Source: Chrysoporthe austroafricana
Lineage: Eukaryota > Ascomycota > Sordariomycetes > Diaporthales > Cryphonectriaceae
NCBI GenBank assembly: GCA_001051155.2
Contig: JYIP02000013.1
Location: 372,001 to 436,000 of the forward strand
Length of the DNA: 64,000 nucleotides
Direction of reading: 5' to 3'
This document shows, piece after piece, positions 13,404 through 24,492 of this stretch (position 1 is its first letter; each line of letters starts with the position of its first letter). The position numbers and the translations under genes are program-made. The notes below the pieces were generated by a model. It saw only the letters and a list, made by a program, of their open reading frames with translations. It did not search any database and was not told the DNA's origin.

Positions 13404-15551
13404 CTACTCGCCCTTCTTCGCATCCGCACCACCGATCCTCTTATACTTCCTCGGGTCCTTTCTCGACATGAGCCTGCGATCTCTCGTGCCCTTGCCGCCC
13501 TCCCAGAAACCCCTTCCGCGCCTGCCAACCACACTCCGCCCGCAGAACGTGCAGTTCGTCACCGCGTAGTTCTGCTCCCGCGAGCACCAGCCGCAGATCA
13601 TCCGGTTCGCCCACTCGTTGACGTGGTCCTGGGCCTCCTCGTGGCAGTGATCGCACGGGTAGACTTTGTTGCAGCAGCTGAACCGGAACCACCGGTAGCT
13701 CTTCCGGTAGTGCTTGCACGCGCCCTTGTCGGGCAGCGGCTCGCCCGCGTGCAGGCCCAGCTTCTCCTGCCGGCGCCGGGGCCCGGTAGTCGGCGGCAGT
13801 ACACCGCTTCCGGGGCTGTACGCGAGGAATTTGACCTCGGGGATCTTGAAGGTGAAGCGCGCGTGGCATTCCCGACAGACGTTGGTCGTGGTGTCTCCCC
13901 GCACCGCGACGAGGCCCTGGGCAGTGGGCGTCGAGCACTTCCCGCACGTGGGGACGAACGTAGACGGGAGCATGTCTGAAATGGTACAGCCGGCGGCATC
14001 GAGGAAACCGGCTCGTGTGGAGTTGGCATGGACAAGCTCGGGCCGGAACGTGACTGAAAAAGGGGTGGCGCATTTGCGGCAGGACTCATTTGTCTTGGCG
14101 ACGTTGGGTCTGAGACTTCCGATCTCATTGATGGTCTTGCAGCGTTCACATTTCACGCTGATAGAAAGGATCGACATTTGGAGGAGTTCGATGCCATGAA
14201 GCTCAACGGATGGGAACGACATAGCCGTACCCCGCTCCGCCGTCTGAGATGGTAGGCTCGATGCGGAGGGCTGTTGTTCAGAGAATACAGCGGCGCCTCC
14301 CTCTTCATCTTCGGAGTCTGTAGACTCGTACGAGTCTTCGCTGGAGTGGTCGCCTTCGGCATCTGTGTACCATTCGGGAGGCCGAGGGATGACTTGCACA
14401 TTGCCCTTGTTCTCGACAACGGTTGATATCCTGGCAGCATCATCTTCTGTGGAGGCGGTAGCGGCCGCCTTCTCTGCGTCTTGAGCGACTGGCTGGATAG
14501 CTTTCTGGCGCGCCTGAGCTTGCTTGGCCAAGAGGTGTATGCTCTGGGTCAACAAGTTGACGTGGCTCATCAGGGTCAGCTCCTTCTTCTCCCTCGCCTT
14601 CTCCGCGAACAGCTCCTCGACAGGCTCGGCATCTTCCGACTCGACGTCATTGAGCAAGATGCGCAGAGGCTGCAGTGGGTACAGAATCGGCACGATGAGC
14701 TGCAGCGAGTTGATGCCCCGCAGGCCAGCAGGGAGTTCTGAGCGGCGCTTCGGCTCGAGCGACAGCGTGTAGACAATGCCGTCACTGGATTTGTGGTAGT
14801 GGGGAAGCCGGCCCATCCGTGTCTCGATCTGCCTTGTCTCCTGGGCTCGCCTGGCCTTCGCTTCTGCAACCTGCTCCTTCGTAAATGTCTCTTCAGGTAT
14901 GTAGGGTCTGCTCGGGGCCGCAGCAGCACTGGTAGGCACAGGCGCAGGCTCAGACTTGGCTGGCTGCGGTATTGACTGGCCCACATCCGTAGCTGCGGCA
15001 TCGATATGCCGGGTGTCCTTGTAGATGGTGACCTTGACCGTCTCAGCCTTCTGCTCCGAGAGGAACGTCTCAAGATGCTTGTCCAAGGCATTCGTTAGCG
15101 CCAAAAGCGTTGCCCCCTTCCTCTCCTCCACGAGCTGACCCCAGCCCTTCTCGACGTTGATCGCGAATCCTCGAGGTATGTCCTTGTTCAAGACAGTCAG
15201 CCTCGGGGGCGAGCCTTCCTTGGGATAGTTCCTGGGCACCCTGAGATCGCACTCCAGGTAGTCCAGCTCGAATGGGAAGTCCGGATCTGAAGGGGCGAGC
15301 TTGAAGACCAGTGAGGTGGCAGCTCCATTGTCCACGGTCGACTCCTTGGGTGAGTACCGTTTACGCAGCTGATTAATCTGGTAGGTTCGAAGATCGTCAT
15401 GCTGGGCCTTGGGAACGGGCTTAGCAACGACGCGAGAGGGCGGTGGTGCTGTCACAGCTTGTGCCGGGCTGGATGTACCATCTGCACGGTTGGCAGTTGA
15501 GATCATGATGCTAGGCTGGGTCCCTTGTAGAGGCTCGAATACGACGTTCAT
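13404..15551 (-). CDS. CHY-type zinc-finger protein with RWD-like N-terminus
   Basis: A single uninterrupted exon encodes 715 residues. The C-terminal part, about residues 612-671, shows the CHY zinc-finger pattern: CKHY, then RWF, a CC pair, a YPCDHCH block, a further His, and two CxxC pairs (CGWC and CTFC). Four more CxxC pairs (CERC, CRKC, CGKC, CREC) lie upstream, about residues 480-590, and look like zinc-ribbon units. Residues about 40-170 resemble an RWD-like fold (an NYPKEGSPP-type turn after beta strands); this is inference. The middle is acidic and disordered (EDSYESTDSEDEEGG). The C-terminal tail is basic. CHY fingers occur in ubiquitin-ligase and mitochondrial proteins, so a ubiquitin-related role is possible but not shown. 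A second Met 16 codons downstream could be the true start. Confidence 0.9.
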   Translation of the reverse strand: MNVVFEPLQGTQPSIMISTANRADGTSSPAQAVTAPPPSRVVAKPVPKAQHDDLRTYQINQLRKRYSPKESTVDNGAATSLVFKLAPSDPDFPFELDYLECDLRVPRNYPKEGSPPRLTVLNKDIPRGFAINVEKGWGQLVEERKGATLLALTNALDKHLETFLSEQKAETVKVTIYKDTRHIDAAATDVGQSIPQPAKSEPAPVPTSAAAAPSRPYIPEETFTKEQVAEAKARRAQETRQIETRMGRLPHYHKSSDGIVYTLSLEPKRRSELPAGLRGINSLQLIVPILYPLQPLRILLNDVESEDAEPVEELFAEKAREKKELTLMSHVNLLTQSIHLLAKQAQARQKAIQPVAQDAEKAAATASTEDDAARISTVVENKGNVQVIPRPPEWYTDAEGDHSSEDSYESTDSEDEEGGAAVFSEQQPSASSLPSQTAERGTAMSFPSVELHGIELLQMSILSISVKCERCKTINEIGSLRPNVAKTNESCRKCATPFSVTFRPELVHANSTRAGFLDAAGCTISDMLPSTFVPTCGKCSTPTAQGLVAVRGDTTTNVCRECHARFTFKIPEVKFLAYSPGSGVLPPTTGPRRRQEKLGLHAGEPLPDKGACKHYRKSYRWFRFSCCNKVYPCDHCHEEAQDHVNEWANRMICGWCSREQNYAVTNCTFCGRSVVGRRGRGFWEGGKGTRDRRLMSRKDPRKYKRIGGADAKKGE

Positions 15552-16802
15552 GAGATTTAGGGCTGACTCGTCTCGCCACAGCAGGGGATGAGGGGCCTCA
15601 AAGCAGGAAGTTCGAGCTGTGTTGGTTGTCTGTAGACGTGATGTGTGAAATGTTTCGCAGCGCGGGTCCTTCCTGGCTTCTTAAAAGGAAATGGTAGAGA
15701 GGCTCCAAGAGCCCTCAATTGATGTCTTGTAGGGCTATGGCGAGAGACGTCTTGTTGCCGTCAGATGTGATCGTTATGACTGAGGATGATTCATACCGGG
15801 AGTGGGGACAAGAGTCCCGAAGAAGAGCCCCATGAAAAGCACGGGCCAGGGTTCCGTCCTCTCGGGAGCCCGTCGTGCCAGCATCGTCCCTGCAAGCCTC
15901 GTTGCTGTGATATTCGTCACTATTCATCCTCCATCTCACTCATTCCTACTCGATTCCTTACCGTATGCCTGCGAGAGACTAAGTCGGGAGCTGCTTGAGC
16001 AGCTATTCCACACGAAGACGACAACAAATCACGCATCGCCGAGTCGGGCATGAGCTAGTGCACGTGAGAGTGATGCCTACATGCCGCCAGTGGCTTGATT
16101 CAGGTCCAGTGGTGACGGACAGCCAGCCTCATCCCACCGCGAAGACAGGGTAATTAATATCTTTGATACTCGATACGGCCTCAGAGGAGGTCAAAGTACA
16201 GCTGACGAAATTTTCGTACCTTTCAGTCTTATCAACCCCAGCTTGGACGGTAGGCCTGTGGTGAAGAAAGTCTCTACATAATAGCTGAAGTGGGAATTGC
16301 GTACGCTGTGACACGTGTCGAAGGGCAACGGGACTGGACTCCATGCCTCGAAACAAGGCTCAACTAGCCGTCAACGAATAAACGTGAAACCCGTTTGTCC
16401 CTATCGGGAATGCTGATCTCTAATTGCTCCAAATCCTGTCTCCGGCGGGGCGGGCGCCATGGCGGCCTCGAATTCTCGCCCCGCGACCTTCTTGACATCC
16501 TTCACCATGCGCGATTGTCTATAGCATTTGCTTCGACGCTACTTTCTTTGTTGTTGAGTCGCGACCCATACTTCCTTGCTTTTCCGTCTATTTCAAGAAC
16601 CCAAATTTACCGCCTCCACCCTTTGCTGTGTCTGTTCAGCATCTAATAGCCACGTCGCCGTAGCCTGCCGCCAGATTTCGCTTCGCACTGCGTATGCCTA
16701 AGTCTCAAAGGATTCACGAGCCGCAATCAATAGCTAACTTTAACATATAGTGGCTCCAGGACTGTGTCTCTACAAAACCTCCGGTCTAGTACCAGTGCTC
16801 AT
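15552..16802. other. Intergenic spacer between divergent genes
   Basis: This 1.25 kb separates the minus-strand CHY gene from the plus-strand HET gene, so it should hold both promoters. A pyrimidine-rich stretch around 16500-16640 may be the leader of the HET gene. I see no coding sequence I can support. Confidence 0.5.
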
Positions 16803-19019
16803 ATGGACCACTTCCCGAGTCTCGACAGCCGCCGGCTCAAAGATGAGCCGCTGAGGCCTGCCAACTGGCTCGGATTTGCCCACGGAGATCATGAACCTTG
16901 TGAACTGAAAGACTACCCCCCTATCCGGGGCTGGACGCATGCTTAGATCGAAGTATTGAGGGCGCACGATTCCGCACGACCGTTCTCAACGGAATCGTTA
17001 GCCATGCTCCAGAGTTGGATGTTTCTTGGAGCACTTGAAGCCCTCACGCAGCGTCATATTTCCGAGGCTGACTTTCTTAGGAGGAAGTTGAAACGCCCCG
17101 TGGTATATACTCACTTCCTCATTACGTATCTTGTCGAGTGGATCGAACAGGTCAAACACTTTTCTGAGGAAGCCCAGCACGAGCTTGCGAAGCGTATCAG
17201 CACCGTCCTAGGGGAGATGCAGTTCTGGTGCTACAAGGTGGCTGATTCCAGCCCTCCAGCTGCACTAGACCTGAAGGCCCCCTTCGCTCCCGATGCAGCG
17301 GACTCGACATGCCGGCTGATAACGCTGGTGGGCGAGACAGTCAACACCGCGAAAGCACATCTTCCGAGGGCAGTATTTGCGAATTCTAGGGGATTTACGG
17401 GCTTGTACACACGAAATGAAGCTGCACGCCTCGTCATCCGGCTTGTTAACAAGGGATGGTGCCCTTTCATGGCCCGCATGCTCTGCACCTATCGGTATAC
17501 CGTCGCTGAGTATGCGGCTTTCTTCAACAAACGGCATTCGAGATTTCAGTCGTCACACGTTAAGTGCACCGAGTCGGAGTGCGTCGCCTATGATGTTGAT
17601 CCCTCGAAATATGAGGCTCGTCACTATATCAGCGGCTGTTCGTGTTCGCCCGTGCGTCCGCCTCTCGGTGACACCATGGAGCTGCTGACACCATGGAGCT
17701 GCTGAACTCAGGCAAGATTCCATTGATGTTCCTCAAAGAGCCAGCATCTGGTGTTATCGAAATGGGAGTGACATGCTCAGAATCGCTGGACAACGAATTA
17801 GGATACGTCGCCTTCTCTCACGTCTGGTCCGATGGTCTCGGGAGTGACTCGAAGAGAGGCCTACCCCAATGTGTGGTTGCCGGGCTTTTCAAACAAGCCC
17901 AGGCATACAATAGAACACACATTTGGATCGACTCGCTGTGCGTTCCGAGAGAGCGGGGGGCCAGAGACAGGGCAATCAGGCTCATGGCAAAAACTTACGA
18001 GGACGCATCTATCACAATTGTTCTTGACTCCTCCATCCGGAAGGTAAACTTCGACCTGAGTTCAGGAGGCATAGAACGCACGCTGCTGAACCTGGTCACC
18101 TCTCCGTGGATGCAGCGGTTGTGGACGCTACAGGAGGCTTGCCTATCGCGGCTGCTGATTTTCCAGTTTCAAAACATCCTGGCATCCTCGAATGACGTTT
18201 ATCTGGGCTTGTTCAAGGCTTGTAACGACCACTGGAATATCAGTCCGGTCATACAGACCCTTGGAAACGAGTTTCTGAATCTCATCCGGTACTCAAGGGA
18301 AATCGGTGAATGGTCGAAAGAACTTGAGTTGGGGGAATTGAGCCATATGCTGGAGGCGACGGACGTCCAGGTTGCAGGATAAGACTGTTGCAGTTGCTGG
18401 CTTGATGAAAGTTGATGTGGCATACTTGCTGGAGACAAAGAGCGCCGAGGAGCGTATGAAGCGCTTCTTCATCTCCCTCGGCAAGATCCCGTCAAACATC
18501 ATTTTGTCTGCTCTCCCCAGACTCAATGAACCTGGATTCCGCTGGGCGCCTATGTCTTTCCTATCGCACTGCAACTCAAAGGATCATCGTTGGCGCCTTA
18601 GTACAGGCAACAGGGTTGAATGGGCCGTGTCTCTTCCGGAAGGGGGGCTCCGTGGTCAATACAACCTGACAACATTATCTGAGACAGTGTATCTTGAAGG
18701 AAGTTCGGCTGTGGTGTGTCGAGTCGGCGACGAATGCCTGAAAGTTATATCCGCACAAATAGAGAGCACGGCAGGCAAAAGGTTTGACTTTGACACAGTG
18801 GCAATGGTACGTCGTCTCGAGGGCAGTGGTGTCACCGGGATCCGACTGGCAGCTGCATTGAAATCTACCGACAGGAAGACGGGGGCTATGCTGCCAATAT
18901 ACGAGTATAGGGGTAGAATTTTGGTTGGCGATGGAGGTATATATCCGGTGGCTCGGGCGGAATCCCAAAACCCTGTTTTCGGAACAAATGTGGGGGAAGT
19001 AGTGGTAGTGATAGAGTGA
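16803..19019 (+). pseudogene. HET-domain (heterokaryon incompatibility) gene, broken
   Basis: HET-domain proteins trigger cell death when genetically different hyphae fuse. Visible HET motifs are AFSHVWSDGLG, HIWIDSLCV and RLWTLQEACLS in the middle third. The N-terminal part (PPIRGW, then LQSWMFLGALEAL) and the C-terminal part (ERMKRF, then GFRWAPMSFL) match a common fungal HET architecture. Three lesions break it. The first is an in-frame TAG at 16944-16946, early in the N-terminus. The second is a 17-bp tandem duplication at 17670-17703 that moves the frame from phase 0 to phase 2. The third is a net +1 shift near 18351-18355 that returns it to phase 0. The frame remains readable in all segments, so decay is recent, or some lesions are sequencing errors. 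An intron removing the stop (GT at 16900, AG at 16946) was tested and gives the wrong frame. Confidence 0.85.
17670..17703 (+). repeat. 17-bp perfect tandem duplication
   Basis: Two identical copies (17670-17686 and 17687-17703) of a unit beginning GACACCATGG. The length is not a multiple of three, so it shifts the HET frame exactly where one open frame ends (17705) and the next begins. Confidence 0.97.
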
Positions 19020-19667
19020 CGAACTGTAAGTGTAATTCGCTCTACTGATACGCTCTATAGTCCTAAAGCTAAAGTGCGTCTGCCTAAACGTAGGCTCATT
19101 CGGATTCGAAATGTTGGCGGACTATCATCTTTTAATCGAAAAAGTCTATTACGCATTTGTGGCCGTTCTCATCAGGAAGGGCAGTCAAGAGTCTATCTAC
19201 TTTGTGTTATGGGCACGCACTCTTAGTAGTCCCTCACGAGCGTGAATAGGAATGCGTATAGGTGAACGCACGCATCGGCTGTCCTTTCTCGACCGAAAGA
19301 TATAACTTTCACATCGGAACACGGAAGTGGCTATGTTGCACGTGGTAGGAACTGGCTGTGAAGAGGCGCTAGGGCCTCACGACGGCTCGAGCAAAATCAG
19401 AGCATTATATATACTGCTGCAGAGCCTAGGTTCCAACTGTCCTCCCTCACATTTGTTTCTCGGGGCTTGTGCTACGCCTGGCGCTTTACAGCTGGTGCTC
19501 TATGCGCTGGTACGCGCTGGGGATCTCGTTCCAGTACCCTGTCGTCGCTCGACCTCAGCTTTGACCTTCGAATTATATTCCGACCACCCTCAAGCACTCA
19601 GCACTGCGCTCAGCAATTCATCTCGAAATTCCGTTTTCCGAAATCGGACACAAATACAAGCGGGCCA
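19020..19667. other. Spacer, possibly the 5' flank of a decayed retroelement
   Basis: No gene is supported. The frame open from 19327 is not recognisable as a known protein. The stretch lies between the end of the HET gene and the first Met of the retroelement-like segment, and could contain remains of a left LTR. I found no second copy of it in the window. Confidence 0.35.
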
Positions 19668-20463
19668 AATGTCTACTTCATCTCCATCTTATAATGTCGA
19701 AACGCGAGCACAGTTCTCTTACCCTCTCTGTCTTTCGCAAGATAGAAGCAGGCGTTGTTCACGAAACCATGTTCTGGCTGAACATCTCAAATACGGCAAA
19801 CAGCTAGCCGATATTATCGACCGCAAAGACCCGGGTTGAATAGCCGTATGAAGTCTATTTCTTGCGACTGAGTCAAATACTCGGATTGCAATTATTATTA
19901 CAACCAGACAACTCCGCAAACCTTTCTCGTAGGGGTCGCCACCTCTCAGCTACGCAAGGGAGTCGAGAAGAAAGCTCTCGACTAAGCGCGTCCAGATTGT
20001 CGTTATTATTGATACGCCAGGCCGGACGCCGGACTGGAACGAAATTAAAGTCATGGGTAGAGATATGGACGATGCTGTCGACCTGATGCCCTGGACGCGA
20101 TTTCTCGGTCCCAGCGCTGTCGACACCGCCCATTTTATCAGCTGTACACTATCACCGGCTCTACGAATGGTTCATGCACGCGGACAGAGATAAAGTTCAA
20201 GAAAAACAGGCTGGCATCACTATCGTGAAGGAAAAGGAGTGTTCTTGCGAGCCTTGCCTGGAGAACAAGCTCACGGACCGTCGAGGCGTACGGATAGAGG
20301 CAAAAAATACACACCCCCTAGCCAGCTGATTCGATTCGACCTGGTAGAGTTCAACGAAAACCATGCGAATCGACGATACCTTCTACATTTCGTCGATATG
20401 GATACGAACTACCACTGGACCCGCCATGCGATTCGCAAGAACGATTCCTCCCATTCTACTTCT
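19668..20463 (+). mobile_element. Ty1/copia retrotransposon relic (gag-pre-integrase/integrase part)
   Basis: Around 20142-20325 one frame reads a histidine-rich pre-integrase-like segment, then AGITIVKEKE followed by CSCEPC and a Lys, the C-x2-C pattern of the copia gag-pre-integrase region. After a frameshift near 20325 the next frame continues with IRFDLVEF and RRYLLHFVDMDTNYHW, as at the start of a copia integrase core. The piece from 19668 (Met-Ser-Thr-Ser-Ser) to about 20140 is less clear and may be decayed gag. There is no protease, reverse transcriptase or RNase H, so the element is truncated and dead. Left and right ends are approximate. Confidence 0.6.
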
Positions 20464-20994
20464 CGGACTTAGTCGCAGATGAACATTTTCCGCCTTCCTA
20501 CCTACAGCCCCGCCGCCCAGAGCATTGAAATCTGTATGTATTCTTTCAGGCGCTAGCCACCAGCTTCCTCCTTGCTTCTTTCCTTTGCCGCGGTGCTGAC
20601 TGTACAACAATACAAGGCGCCCTATATTTACAGTCCCCTTCCGCGACCTAGCGTAGCTCTTCAAACGGGTGCGAGCCCTAAATCAAGGACTGAAGCAGGC
20701 ATCGGGTCTTCCATCAAAGGGAAAAAGAAGGTGGTCTGGCAAGAAGACGAGAAAAGAAGGCTTGAGTGGTGTCTGTTCTCTCATCTTGCATGACAGCTAG
20801 ATCGGCTGTTGAGTGCAACAACGAGGCGTAGAAGACACCGGGTAATAAGAACAAAACGAATGGCACGAAATAGTCAACTTCCAAGCACGATGGACGCCTT
20901 GCTGATCTTAAAGTCTTGATGACGAAAGCCTACGCAAGGAGACTATAGGGGTCCGCAATGGAAAAAAAAAAAAAAAGAAAGAACGGTTGATTTT
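20464..20994. other. Spacer between copia relic and left direct repeat
   Basis: No gene is supported. A poly-A run of about 15 bases lies near 20961-20975, immediately before the direct repeat. Short open frames here show no known motif. Confidence 0.4.
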
Positions 20995-21182
20995 GAACAT
21001 TAACTAAATGGAAGAAAAGTTTATGATAGTAGAGATGGTATACCCATAATGGTCTGCTGTGGTACTATTCGAATTATCAAACGATCCGTATGTGTCGGGT
21101 TTTGATGATTATTATTAATATACTATAAGCCCAGGTACTTCTGTTTACAAGACTCTGCTCCCGCAGCAAACGAAGCCGAATA
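20995..21182 (+). repeat. Left copy of diverged direct repeat flanking the STAND gene
   Basis: This segment aligns base by base with 25324-25513 with only three or four short indels. Shared blocks include TTATGATAGTAGAGAT, TTCGAATTATCAAA, TTAATATACTATAAGC and ACAAGACTCTGCTCCCGC. Most differences are transitions. The pair lies about 4.3 kb apart and brackets the STAND gene. The copies may be LTR remnants or another dispersed repeat. I see no clear target-site duplication. Confidence 0.85.
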
Positions 21183-21577
21183 AAATACGCTGTCACAAGA
21201 CGGCGCATAACGTCATTTGCCTATAAGGGCTATAGCGTGGTTATCTTTAAAGGTCAGCTGCATCAGTACAAAGTGGAGTAGTTATAACCCAATAAGCAAA
21301 GCGTGTATGCATACTCTGCATGCAAGTGCTAAACCTATCTGGAAGATGTTGTGGCGGAGAGAGAGCCAAGCTCGTAAGCATGGCCATTGCACTGCCCATC
21401 TTTCTGAGAAGTGGAAAATGCCATGGCTCGACGAGACTCTCCTTGTATTCCCTTCCTCCGCCTTCTCCCCTCACCCCCCTCCCTCGAGCCTCATCAGCTG
21501 AATCTTGTTCCACACGAGGAGTCTCAAGGTTAGCCCACTAGGAGACAGTCCGTTACCCGCCGTCCTAGATCACCATA
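21183..21577. other. Upstream region of the STAND gene
   Basis: 395 bp between the left direct repeat and the start codon at 21578. It probably includes the promoter. I see no coding sequence and no clear TATA box. Confidence 0.4.
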
Positions 21578-24451
21578 ATGGATCCGGTGAGCGCCATAGG
21601 CGTGGCAGCCGCCGTGGTGCAGTTCGTAGATTACGGCCACCGCCTGTTATCGAGAGCCTACGAGATCTACGAATCCCCTAGCGGCCGGACTGAGAGGGAA
21701 TGCGAGCTGTTCAATGGCCTTGCTAACCTCCGCGCGCAGGCTGCACAGGCTCATGAGACGCTCGGCCGATTTCCTGAGGCCGAGAGCGATAGTGGCGTAG
21801 CCGGAGTCTTCAGGGACGTTGAGGAAATGTCCCGGGAATTTGACGACTTGCTGGCATCGATTCAGGAGCGGCAGTTGCGGCAAAAGGACGCTCAGGGAGC
21901 AAAGAAGGTGCTCAGGTCGGTTAAGCTGGCAGCAGACAGCATACAGAACGATCCGATCGTGACGAGGTTGAAGAAGCGTCTAGATGGTATACGAGACCTC
22001 GGGGTCAGTTTCACCTTGTTCTCCTTGTGGTAAGTCATCCTCCTGGGAAGGAAGGACTGCGAGGTCCATTCATACTACAACAAGATGCTGATGGTCTAGT
22101 TCAGGCAAAAATCAAAAGAGAGTAGTGCGAGAGAGGTCCAGTTCAGTGAGATGCTGAGCGAGGCCCTGGAGAGACTGCGACGACTCGAGGAGACAAGATA
22201 CCCACCAGATTCCAGGCTGAAGGAGTCAAGCACTTTTAGTAAAAACGGGAAACCATACCAAGACCAAGTCATTACGGTGCTCAACGACAGGTTTGGCATG
22301 GCTGGTATCATCTATGGAGAGCTAGTGCACACGCTCTGGAACCGGAAGAGGAAGCCCGCTACGCAACAGCAAAATGTGGCACTAATTACAAAAGCGGAAG
22401 CCTCAGACTTCCGGGCTGCGATCATCGACGGGTTCGTCTCTGGCGTCTTTGAAAATATTGACGACCGAGAAGAGGCCATTACTCGATCATACGAAGGGAC
22501 CTTCTCCTGGATCTTCCGTGGAGAACCGACAGAATGGTCGAGTTTTCCTGCATGGCTTGAGAGCGAGGCAGATACGCCGTACTGGATTACAGGCAAACCT
22601 GGGTCCGGAAAATCGACGCTGATAAAGTATATCCTCCAGAACCCTGAAACGATCAGAGGCCTTACAAAATGGGCAGGAGGCGCGCCGCTATGCATTACTA
22701 GCTTCTATGCCTGGCTTGCAGGATCAGACTTGCAAAAATCCATTGTCGGCTGTATGAGAACTATACTGTTCCAGGTCTTGAGAGAGAGTGCCGAGCTCGT
22801 GCCGGTCGTTACGCCGAGGAGATGGGCCCTTTTCAGTACGCTTCGGGGGTGTAAGAAGCAGCCACCATGGGAGGACTGGGAGATCGAGGAGTCGTTCGAC
22901 CTTCTGCTTACCGAATTGGGCCAGACGAGAAGAAAACGCCTGGCCATTTTTATCGACGGGCTGGACGAATTTAAGACACCGCCTGAGAAAATCCTAAACC
23001 TGATCTCAGATATTTGCCGGCGCGGAGGTATCAAGATCTGTATCGCCAGCCGGCAGTGGACAGAGTTTAACGACGCTCTGGACAGGCACCCGATGTTACT
23101 GATGCAGCATATTACCAAGGAGGATATGCTACTTTTCGTACAGGGAAAGCTGGAGGCCAATCGGGGGTTTCTTGACTTGAGTAAGATCTTTCCCGCCGAT
23201 ACTGGGAGCCTGATCCGGGAAGTGGCCGAAAAGGCTAACGGGGTTTTCCTCTGGTCGCATCTGGTCGTTCGCGAATTGTTAAGAGCGCTTTCCGAGGGCG
23301 ACGGGCTGCCGCGACTGAGGGAGATCCTTCAGAGCCTGCCAGATGATATCGATAAACTGTATACGGCCATGTGGGAGAGCATCAAGGGGTCTAAGTCGGA
23401 TTCGGCAGAACTGATCTCGCTCATGATTACGGCCTTTGGCCAGCCCCCTTACCTGGTGCTGTGGCTGGCACACGGGGAGCCTATATCGGCACAGGGCCTG
23501 AACCTGAAAAATCTGTCCGATGATGCTAAGGCTGGCATCCGCGGCACTATCGTCCGCCGCCTGAACAGCAAGACCCGGGGGCTTCTCGAGTTGTTGCCGA
23601 ACGGGTGTGTCGAGTTCATGCACCGTACAGCCCGAGACTGGGTGACCAGGCCCGAGATCTAGGCCGATATCAGCTCCAACCTGCCAAAAGACTTCAACCC
23701 AAGCCTAAATCTGATGCACGCAGAAGCGCTCTACACCGTCATTTTGTTGGCCTCTCCTGCCCGTCTGAGGGATGACAAATTCCGGTCGCACGTCAAGTCC
23801 TGCATGCACAACTTCTTGAGGTATTCGCCCAAAGTGACCAGTTTTCCCACGCCCAAGTCTCGAGCTGTACTCATCCAGGCTCTTGATGCTATAGATGAGC
23901 AGGGAGGGACGTTGGACGAACATACATGGAGACTTCTTCTCAATGGCGGAGCGTTCAATATCTTCGGGGTCTGCTGTTGCTTTTGCTTCCTGCCTTATCT
24001 CGAGGCGAAGCTATCCGCCGAACCTTTCTGGCTGGAGGCGAAGTCAGGGGATTTAGAGTTTCCACTAGAGTATGCGATCCGGGGTCACCACATAATCAGG
24101 TACGCAGACGAGGTGCCGTTTGACCTCAGAAAGAAGACAGTATTGTTTCTTTTGGAAAGAGGAGCTTTACCTCTAGACCCTTTCGCTCGCCGGCGTATCA
24201 AGCAAGAATCAGAGCCGGCGAATGGAGAATCATTCACGACTGAAGAGCGAGAATACTGGTCTTTTATTCACATGGCCCTTGAAAAGCACGCAATTTCGAG
24301 GGCCGAAGTGAAGAAGGCCAACGATGCTACATCGGCGAGTGCCATGGACGAGGAACTCAAAGCTGCACCACAAAAGAGAAAAGAAAGGGAGGCTGACAGC
24401 AGGTCTCGGAAATTCTTGTTCAGATGGATGAGCTGCCTTGGCTGCCGCTAG
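21578..24451 (+). pseudogene. NACHT-type STAND (NLR-like) gene with one in-frame stop
   Basis: Fungal STAND proteins are NLR-like receptors implicated in non-self recognition and regulated cell death. Exon 1 (21578-22029) encodes the fungal STAND N-terminal helical domain (start MDPVSAIGVAAAVVQFVDYG). A 75-bp intron (22030-22104, GTAAGT to TTCAG) joins to exon 2. NACHT motifs follow: Walker A GKPGSGKSTL near residue 314 and Walker B LAIFIDGLDEF near residue 430. The sensor-like ASRQW and the VEFMHRTARDW block before the C-terminal region are typical of the family. At 23660-23662 a TAG interrupts the frame, and the same frame stays open to 24451 with family-like sequence (DFNPSL). The family usually has Trp at this place (inference), so TGG to TAG is likely. 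Full length would be about 932 codons, and the stop truncates after 669. No WD40, ankyrin or TPR repeats are visible at the C-terminus. Confidence 0.85.
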
Positions 24452-24471
24452 AAGCCTGCCGTTTTTGCTTC

Positions 24472-24492
24472 TTTTTTTTTTTTTTTTTTTTT
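24472..24492 (+). repeat. Poly-T run of 21
   Basis: An uninterrupted T run 20 bases after the stop codon of the STAND gene. It could be a reverse-inserted poly-A tail or simple slippage. Confidence 0.9.

Noticed and set aside
16900..16946. Possible 47-bp intron that would remove the TAG in the HET gene
   Set aside because: Joining the ends gives the wrong frame, and the sequence it would remove matches the family's N-terminal block.
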